Shown here: positions 24,721 through 29,305 of the stretch, one piece after another
Position numbering within the stretch: position 1 is the first letter of the stretch
Layout of the letters: the number at the start of each line of letters is the position of its first letter
Source: XYB1-FULL-44-23 sp964441445
Lineage (GTDB): Bacteria > Patescibacteriota > Microgenomatia > CAZETR01 > Amesbacteraceae
DNA: 29,305 bases
Reading direction: 5' to 3'
NCBI GenBank assembly: GCA_964441445.1
Contig: CAYTYO010000008.1
Span: 1-29,305, forward strand
Notes under the pieces: generated by a model
Told to the model about the DNA's origin: nothing
Database searches by the model: none
What the model saw: only the letters and a program-made list of their open reading frames with translations
Program-made: the position numbers and the translations under genes

Positions 24721-26024
24721 TTACGGGTGTAGATTTCGTTTTCGCCAATAACTGCTTCTTTGCGATAGTGCATTTGCATATATTCTACCAATGCCGGGGC
24801 TGAAGAAGAAATATATTGTCCATCTACACGGCTTTCGGGATTGTAAATGATCAAATCCGGTGGTGAAGTTTGCCAAACGGCCAATTGCCGGTCTTCAAGC
24901 CTGGAGAAAAACCAGGGAAGGGGAAAATAATAAAGTTTCCCCACGGGCAACAGTCGGTTTTGGGAAAGAATGAGCGGAGTTGCACCCAAGAGGGCGACCG
25001 ACCTTGCCGGGGGGACTAAACGGCCGACGGCTGAATAAGTGTCAATGTCCGAGCGGGAAAAATTTTTAAGCTGCATCGACGGTGGATGCCGGAGCATGAA
25101 GAAACCAAGCCAAATTACAGAAACCACCATTGCACCACTTCGGATTAATTTAATGTCCGGTAGAGTAAGCGGAACGAGTAAGCAGAAAAATGGCACAAGC
25201 GGTTGGAAATGCTCCAAACCGAAACGCGAGAAGGCGGTCAGTGAAAGCACAATAATTAGTCCACACAGCTGAAGCAGCTTGGAATCGTGGTTATGAATGA
25301 CCAACCAAGCTGACGATAAAAACAGCCCTAGCGGAAGACTAAGTTTAATTAAATCGGATAGACCCGGACCCATGGCTGCTTCGCGGGCGTAGCCCATAAA
25401 ATTAAAAGTGAAGTTCCAATAAACAAAGTCAGAACCCACACCCAACTGATTAAAATACCAATACGTAGCAGTGAGGCTAATTATTGTCGGAACGATTAGC
25501 AATAACATTTGGCGGGGTTTGTTAAGTAAAAACAGGCTTAAAAAGGCTAAGGGGAGAATGGCGGTTTGTTTAAAAATCAATGCAAGGGAGAAAAGAAACC
25601 CCGCTAATAGATGTCTATTGCGGCGGAAGTTGTAAAACCCGACAACAACAAACAGGGAGACAAACAGATCAATCCACAGAACCGAACCGGAAAAGAAAGT
25701 CTGCCATAAGGCATAGAGAATGATTATTTCTGTCTGAATACTTTTATTTGAAGTGTAAAGTTTGGCTAAATGATAAAGGGCGGTGGAGGTTAAAAGAATG
25801 ACCAAAAGTGCCAATACTTTAAAATCCTGCGGGGTGGTAATTCCAAGGGTAAAGAAATTTACCGGGAAGAAAAATAAACCCGGAAAGTGGTGATCGATTA
25901 TCTCGGAGTAAGGTAGTAACCCCCGGGCTGTGAGAAATGGATATACAAAAAATTCTGCAGTAGGAACAAAATCCTGAAACCAAAAGAGAACTGCGTGAGC
26001 TAACTGGACCAATGGGATGATCAT
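24717..26024 (-). CDS. GT-C-like polytopic membrane protein
   Basis: The 435-residue protein has about nine to eleven hydrophobic segments. An early loop, RGLLPYSEIIDHHFPGLFF (34-52), resembles the G-x-PY-x-D-x-x-x-P signature of PMT_2-type glycosyltransferases, and a C-terminal extracytoplasmic domain of about 115 residues follows. The first helix and the acidic pair that usually precede this loop are reduced: AEFF (23-26) stands where a D-E motif is expected. An in-frame TAA two codons before the ATG rules out a longer N-terminus. The start overlaps the preceding gene as ATGA. It is probably a sugar transferase using a polyprenyl-phosphate donor; a flippase-like or accessory role cannot be excluded. 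Confidence 0.75.
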   Translation of the reverse strand: MIIPLVQLAHAVLFWFQDFVPTAEFFVYPFLTARGLLPYSEIIDHHFPGLFFFPVNFFTLGITTPQDFKVLALLVILLTSTALYHLAKLYTSNKSIQTEIIILYALWQTFFSGSVLWIDLFVSLFVVVGFYNFRRNRHLLAGFLFSLALIFKQTAILPLAFLSLFLLNKPRQMLLLIVPTIISLTATYWYFNQLGVGSDFVYWNFTFNFMGYAREAAMGPGLSDLIKLSLPLGLFLSSAWLVIHNHDSKLLQLCGLIIVLSLTAFSRFGLEHFQPLVPFFCLLVPLTLPDIKLIRSGAMVVSVIWLGFFMLRHPPSMQLKNFSRSDIDTYSAVGRLVPPARSVALLGATPLILSQNRLLPVGKLYYFPLPWFFSRLEDRQLAVWQTSPPDLIIYNPESRVDGQYISSSAPALVEYMQMHYRKEAVIGENEIYTRK

Positions 26025-27448
26025 GGTTTAGAAAATTGATGGACTAGTCCCACTCCCTCAAAATTGAATGTCGCTGATTTTATAAATCCAGTATCCAGGA
26101 GTATCTGATCTACTTCGCGATGGGGGTCGGTCAGTTCGCCCAAATAATCCAAAACATAAACTTCGTTTATGGGAGATGATCTAAGCGGCGAAAGAGCCGC
26201 GGAAACTTCTTCCGGCCGGCTGGGATAATGCGGAACTCCAGGTAGGACGGCTAGCTCGGGTCTATACCAATAAAACGGGGAAAACTTATCGGAAAATTTG
26301 ACGACGATTGCGGAAGTGTCAGTTGCAATTGATTGCAGAAATGTAATGGTTTGCCGCCATTGTTCACGCTGCAGTCTAGGACGGGAATAGTAGCTCAAGT
26401 TGCCGATAAAGAAGATATACACGAATAAAGTGATAAATAACTTGGGGAAACGGATACACGCGGCCACAAATAGGTAAGTTAATCCGGGAAGAATATAAAT
26501 AACCCTGAAGGGTTGATTTTGCGGAAAAATAAGCGAAAAGACGATCATGGAAAATACCGGAACCAGTGTCCAATTGAAGAGAAAGTTCCGATTGTTTTTT
26601 GCGAAACGGAATGAGGCAAAAACGCAGGCTAAGACAAAGGCAATATAGGGAAAGTACACATACCCGGAAAGGAAATTAATCCGGCCGGCGACTAATTTAA
26701 AGAAGGTAAGAGGCACAATCTTGAAGGTTGATACGCTTAAGACCGACTTCCATCCCGGAAAATAGGTATCTATGTTGGTGCCCGATGCAAGTTGAGAGGT
26801 GAGTTGGGGGATCCAGGGTGAGTAAAGTAAGAGCGTAAAGACGCTGTTAAATAAAAATAGACGGAGATCTTTTTTGTTATAAAAAATTACATATGTCAGC
26901 TGGGCAACTAATAAAAATGAACTTGAATAATGCGTGTACATTAGTAACGCATTGATGACACTTAAGTAAAAATACTTACGCGAAAAAATAAGATACATTG
27001 ACCAGAGACCCAGAAAAGCGAGTAGTGAATACGAGCGAAATTCCTGAGAGTAGTAAATATGAAACGGATTTACAGCGATAAAAAATGCTGCCAAGACTGC
27101 CGGAGAAATTGAAAACTTACGAAAGTTAATAGTTTGGACCGGTAATATTTTTTTCCCGAAAATATAGGTTAAGGGAATGGTGAGGATGCCAAAGATAAGC
27201 GGTAATGTCCTGAGCCAAACTTCGGAGTGACCGAACTGCGACCACAAATGCGCAAGAAGATAAAAAAGCGGCGGATGGAAATCACCTGCTCGGTTAAACC
27301 AGATATGAAATACTGAAGCTGAAGACATAACTGCCTGGGATGCTTCATCCAACCAGAAACTTTGGCCGAGATTAATCAGGCGAAGCAGAAAGCCAAAAAT
27401 AGTAACGAAAATCAGACTGCGTGGTATTTTTGCCAAAGTTTTACCCAT
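26021..27448 (-). CDS. GT-C membrane glycosyltransferase (PMT_2 family)
   Basis: This 475-residue polytopic protein carries the full early signature of dolichyl-phosphate-mannose-type GT-C enzymes: LLRLINLGQSFWLDEASQAV (21-40), with catalytic acidic residues D34-E35, and DFHPPLFYLLAHLW (56-69). About ten membrane segments follow, then a short extracytoplasmic C-terminal domain. It would transfer a sugar from a polyprenyl-phosphate donor outside the membrane. The start overlaps the WaaE-like GT2 gene by 37 bases; a TTG at codon 5 is a possible later start. It is the most canonical of the three GT-C genes in the window. Confidence 0.88.
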   Translation of the reverse strand: MGKTLAKIPRSLIFVTIFGFLLRLINLGQSFWLDEASQAVMSSASVFHIWFNRAGDFHPPLFYLLAHLWSQFGHSEVWLRTLPLIFGILTIPLTYIFGKKILPVQTINFRKFSISPAVLAAFFIAVNPFHIYYSQEFRSYSLLAFLGLWSMYLIFSRKYFYLSVINALLMYTHYSSSFLLVAQLTYVIFYNKKDLRLFLFNSVFTLLLYSPWIPQLTSQLASGTNIDTYFPGWKSVLSVSTFKIVPLTFFKLVAGRINFLSGYVYFPYIAFVLACVFASFRFAKNNRNFLFNWTLVPVFSMIVFSLIFPQNQPFRVIYILPGLTYLFVAACIRFPKLFITLFVYIFFIGNLSYYSRPRLQREQWRQTITFLQSIATDTSAIVVKFSDKFSPFYWYRPELAVLPGVPHYPSRPEEVSAALSPLRSSPINEVYVLDYLGELTDPHREVDQILLDTGFIKSATFNFEGVGLVHQFSKP

Positions 27449-28167
27449 ACTGAAAAATGGTAGATGGACATGAGGAAACTAAGATAGAGACCGTGCCATC
27501 CATCCAAAAAACCAGCGTGCCAAACATATCTACGAAATAATTCGTAAATGGGTTGAAAAAGGGAGAGGGCAAGATTGAACTTTTGACCTCTGGCAAATTT
27601 TTGACTAGCTTCAAGTGTGGAATACTCGTCCTGACGGGAGAGAAAATCTTCTACAGTCGTGTAGTTTAAGTGAAATATTGGTGAACCCAATATGGCTACG
27701 GTACCACTGGTTTCAATCTGTTCATGTACCTGTCCTTTCCAAGATGATTCAGATTTTCTAAAAAGTCTAACCGGTCCGTTTGGATCCCAGTTGGTATGGT
27801 TTATTATTTTGCCAAATATGAAGTTCTTTCTGGGTATGGAATAGGCGGTGATGCCTGCAGGTGGAGTTAGTGCGGAGATTTCTGACTGCAGATCAGGACT
27901 TAACCATTCGTCTGCATCTATCGATAAAACCCAGGGATTTTTGGTTTGAGCAAGTACATAATTTCTTTGACCAGAAAAGTTATCAAACTTACGGGTAAAT
28001 ATCTTCGCCGGAAATTTTTTGCAAATTTCAGCCGTGTTATCGGTGATGTCCTCATTTAACGTTATGACAATGTCGTCTGTTAAGGGCTTAATTGATTCAA
28101 GACATTTACCGATCGTACCTGATGAGTTCTTAGTGATAATGGCAACTGACAGTTGGGACTTAGTCAT
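27412..28167 (-). CDS. GT2 glycosyltransferase, WaaE/KdtX-like
   Basis: The 251-residue GT-A enzyme has the compact WaaE-type layout: LSVAIITKNSSGTIGKCLES (6-25), the loop GQRNYVLAQTKNPWVLSIDA with the DADE metal site (84-87), the acceptor-side NWDPNGPVRLFRK (126-138), and VHEQIE (147-152). Characterised relatives transfer a hexose to lipid-A-core or to other glycans; there is no sign of LPS here, so the acceptor is probably the lipid-linked glycan. A hydrophobic, Trp/Tyr-rich C-terminus may sit on the membrane. The start forms an ATGA overlap with the upstream GT4 gene. Confidence 0.88.
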   Translation of the reverse strand: MTKSQLSVAIITKNSSGTIGKCLESIKPLTDDIVITLNEDITDNTAEICKKFPAKIFTRKFDNFSGQRNYVLAQTKNPWVLSIDADEWLSPDLQSEISALTPPAGITAYSIPRKNFIFGKIINHTNWDPNGPVRLFRKSESSWKGQVHEQIETSGTVAILGSPIFHLNYTTVEDFLSRQDEYSTLEASQKFARGQKFNLALSLFQPIYELFRRYVWHAGFLDGWHGLYLSFLMSIYHFSVWVKLWQKYHAV

Positions 28168-29141
28168 AGACGGGCGAACAGCAAATCATAACGTTTAACA
28201 ATTTTATCCCAACTAAATTCAGCGGCACGGGAAATAAGTTTGTTGTCCCAACTTGCGGATGTTGCCTGAATAAGGGCGGCGGCAAATTTATCCGGGTCGG
28301 TCGGGTCGACCAATATTCCCGCGTCGCCAAGAATTTCCTGACGAATGGGGTCTGACGCGGCGACAACCGGTATATTCGAAGCCAATGCCTCAAGCATAAC
28401 TATGCCGAAGGATTCCCAGGGGGAAGTGGGGAAAGCAAACACATCGGCACCGGTATAAACCGAGGGGATTTCGCTACGCGGAACAGTGAGCATTCGGAAA
28501 CGGTTTTCACCTAATAATTTTTGACCCAGGGTAGCAAGTTCCGTTTTAAGACTGCCATTGCCGACTAGACACAGTGATAACTGCGTTTTGGCTACAGCAT
28601 TAATGAGTAAATCCAATCTTTTAATCGGTTCAAGCGCGGAAGTCGAGAGAACTACTGGCGACGGCAACCCAAATTTCATCCCCGGAACCTGGGGAGAAAA
28701 TTTCAATATATCCACACCGTTAGGAATTTGCGCGGATCTGATAAGCGGATTAAATTTCCTGGCCCAGGAACATTGGTAGTCAGTCAGACCGATAAAAACG
28801 TCCGGGAAAGTCAACAGGTTTAGTTTGTCATCAGCTCCGAGACCTGATTGGCCGACAGATACGTATTTTTTCCGATGCAATGATGCCCAAATTCGGGTAA
28901 CTACGGCCTGCATTCGACCGTTAGTGGGAATAATTATGTCTGGTGCAGATTTAAACTCGGGTAATAAATAGAGTGAAGGAAGATATTCAACCGGATATGT
29001 AGTTGGAGTGCGCGATTTGCCGTTTTGGTAGACGGTGACTTCGTGGCCAAGTGATGTTAATCCTGTCGATACTTCATGCACATACGTTTCCACCCCCCGA
29101 TCGACTAAGCCGCCGTAAAAATTTAAAAAGGCTACCTTCAT
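28164..29141 (-). CDS. GT4 glycosyltransferase
   Basis: I start this gene at the ATG at 29141, giving 325 residues that begin MKVAFLNFYGGLVDRGVETY, a normal GT4 acceptor domain. The longer reading to 29189 starts with TTG and overlaps the upstream frame. The donor domain has QIPNGVDILKFSPQ, LSTSALEPIKRLDLLI and an E-x7-E motif within ESFGIVMLEALASNIPVV. At 325 residues it is short for GT4 but no motif is missing. It lies 11 bases after the partial upstream gene and overlaps the downstream GT2 gene by 4 bases (ATGA). Donor sugar unknown. Confidence 0.88.
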   Translation of the reverse strand: MKVAFLNFYGGLVDRGVETYVHEVSTGLTSLGHEVTVYQNGKSRTPTTYPVEYLPSLYLLPEFKSAPDIIIPTNGRMQAVVTRIWASLHRKKYVSVGQSGLGADDKLNLLTFPDVFIGLTDYQCSWARKFNPLIRSAQIPNGVDILKFSPQVPGMKFGLPSPVVLSTSALEPIKRLDLLINAVAKTQLSLCLVGNGSLKTELATLGQKLLGENRFRMLTVPRSEIPSVYTGADVFAFPTSPWESFGIVMLEALASNIPVVAASDPIRQEILGDAGILVDPTDPDKFAAALIQATSASWDNKLISRAAEFSWDKIVKRYDLLFARL

Positions 29142-29152
29142 CTTTATGGCTA

Positions 29153-29305
29153 TTATTTTACTGCAGAAACGAACACCTGGGGACCCCAATAGCGGAAGGG
29201 GAAGAGGCCGAGTTTGCCCAGAGTCGAAAATAAGCGATGATGTAACCGAACCGGTTTAGCTTCCTGTTCCCAGAGTGATGAAGATGTTTCTATCCTCAGA
29301 CCCTT
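29153..29305 (-). CDS. C-terminal end of an upstream gene, possibly a methyltransferase
   Basis: An open frame enters the window at 29305 and ends with TAA at 29155-29153, giving 50 residues. The tail includes LHHRLFSTLGKLGLFPFRYW followed by GPQVFVSAVK. The hydrophobic-strand ending in a terminal Lys looks like the last beta strand of a class I SAM methyltransferase, but too little is present for a firm family call. The stop lies 11 bases before the next gene, in keeping with the rest of the operon, which supports its being a real coding end. Confidence 0.55.
   Translation of the reverse strand, partial: KGLRIETSSSLWEQEAKPVRLHHRLFSTLGKLGLFPFRYWGPQVFVSAVK

Noticed and set aside
29142..29189. 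TTG start giving a GT4 protein 16 residues longer
   Set aside because: The extension overlaps the C-terminal coding end of the upstream gene; the ATG at 29141 starts exactly at the typical GT4 first strand.
1..29305. Alternative genetic code (TGA as Gly or Trp)
   Set aside because: TGA acts as a stop in many ATGA junctions with the following gene starting there, Trp is encoded by TGG, and TAA/TAG stops are also used.
1..29305. Mobile elements, CRISPR arrays, tRNA genes
   Set aside because: There is no intergenic room for them beyond the 105-base mraZ promoter gap, and no transposase, integrase or repeat-spacer pattern was seen.

Overview
The window is a single, tightly packed, entirely minus-strand block of bacterial genes, so it is read from base 29305 down to base 1. 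I support 31 coding regions, two of them cut by the window edges, and one intergenic control region. I see no tRNA, rRNA, CRISPR array, insertion sequence or convincing terminator. No gene-free stretch reaches 300 bases; the longest gap is about 105 bases, in front of mraZ. All three stop codons are used normally (TGA often inside ATGA overlaps) and Trp is TGG, so recoding of TGA is not supported. Tiny spacers, short versions of RecO and GlyRS, a DUF4012 protein, a dense set of glycosyltransferases and a pared-down division/cell-wall (dcw) cluster suggest a Candidate Phyla Radiation (Patescibacteria) genome, most likely Microgenomates-like. That placement is inference from gene content, not from a marker phylogeny.

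Region A (29305 to 11951) is a surface-glycan locus. In transcription order it holds the tail of an unidentified, possibly methyltransferase, gene; a GT4; a WaaE-like GT2; two multi-pass GT-C enzymes; two GT4s; a SAM methyltransferase; a hexapeptide-repeat acetyltransferase; an unrecognised two-TM protein; a Wzy/WaaL-type polymerase or ligase; a third GT-C enzyme; a GT4; a rhamnosyltransferase-like GT2; two GT4s, one WbaZ-like; mannose-1-phosphate guanylyltransferase; and a membrane phosphoglycosyl transferase that would start the glycan on a polyprenyl-phosphate carrier. The pieces fit a lipid-linked, probably mannose-containing glycan that is polymerised outside the membrane. No flippase or ABC exporter is visible.

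Region B (11944 to 7573) has a DUF4012 membrane protein, RecO, the dimeric-type glycyl-tRNA synthetase, and an anchored protein of unknown function.

Region C (7523 to 1) is the dcw operon: promoter and MraZ operator, mraZ, rsmH, ftsL-like, ftsI, an undecaprenol/diacylglycerol kinase, mraY, ftsW, murG and the start of ftsQ. All four Mur ligase genes are missing from their usual places, and the lipid kinase sits where murE/murF normally lie. The kinase, MraY and MurG all carry substitutions in family signature motifs. In the kinase and MraY these remove a carboxylate (Glu to Gln, Asp to Asn) at positions expected to bind metal. This concentration of changes in undecaprenyl-phosphate enzymes is the most interesting signal here. 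The clearest regulatory element is a triple 10-bp-phased MraZ box overlapping the -10 element and the very short leader of mraZ.
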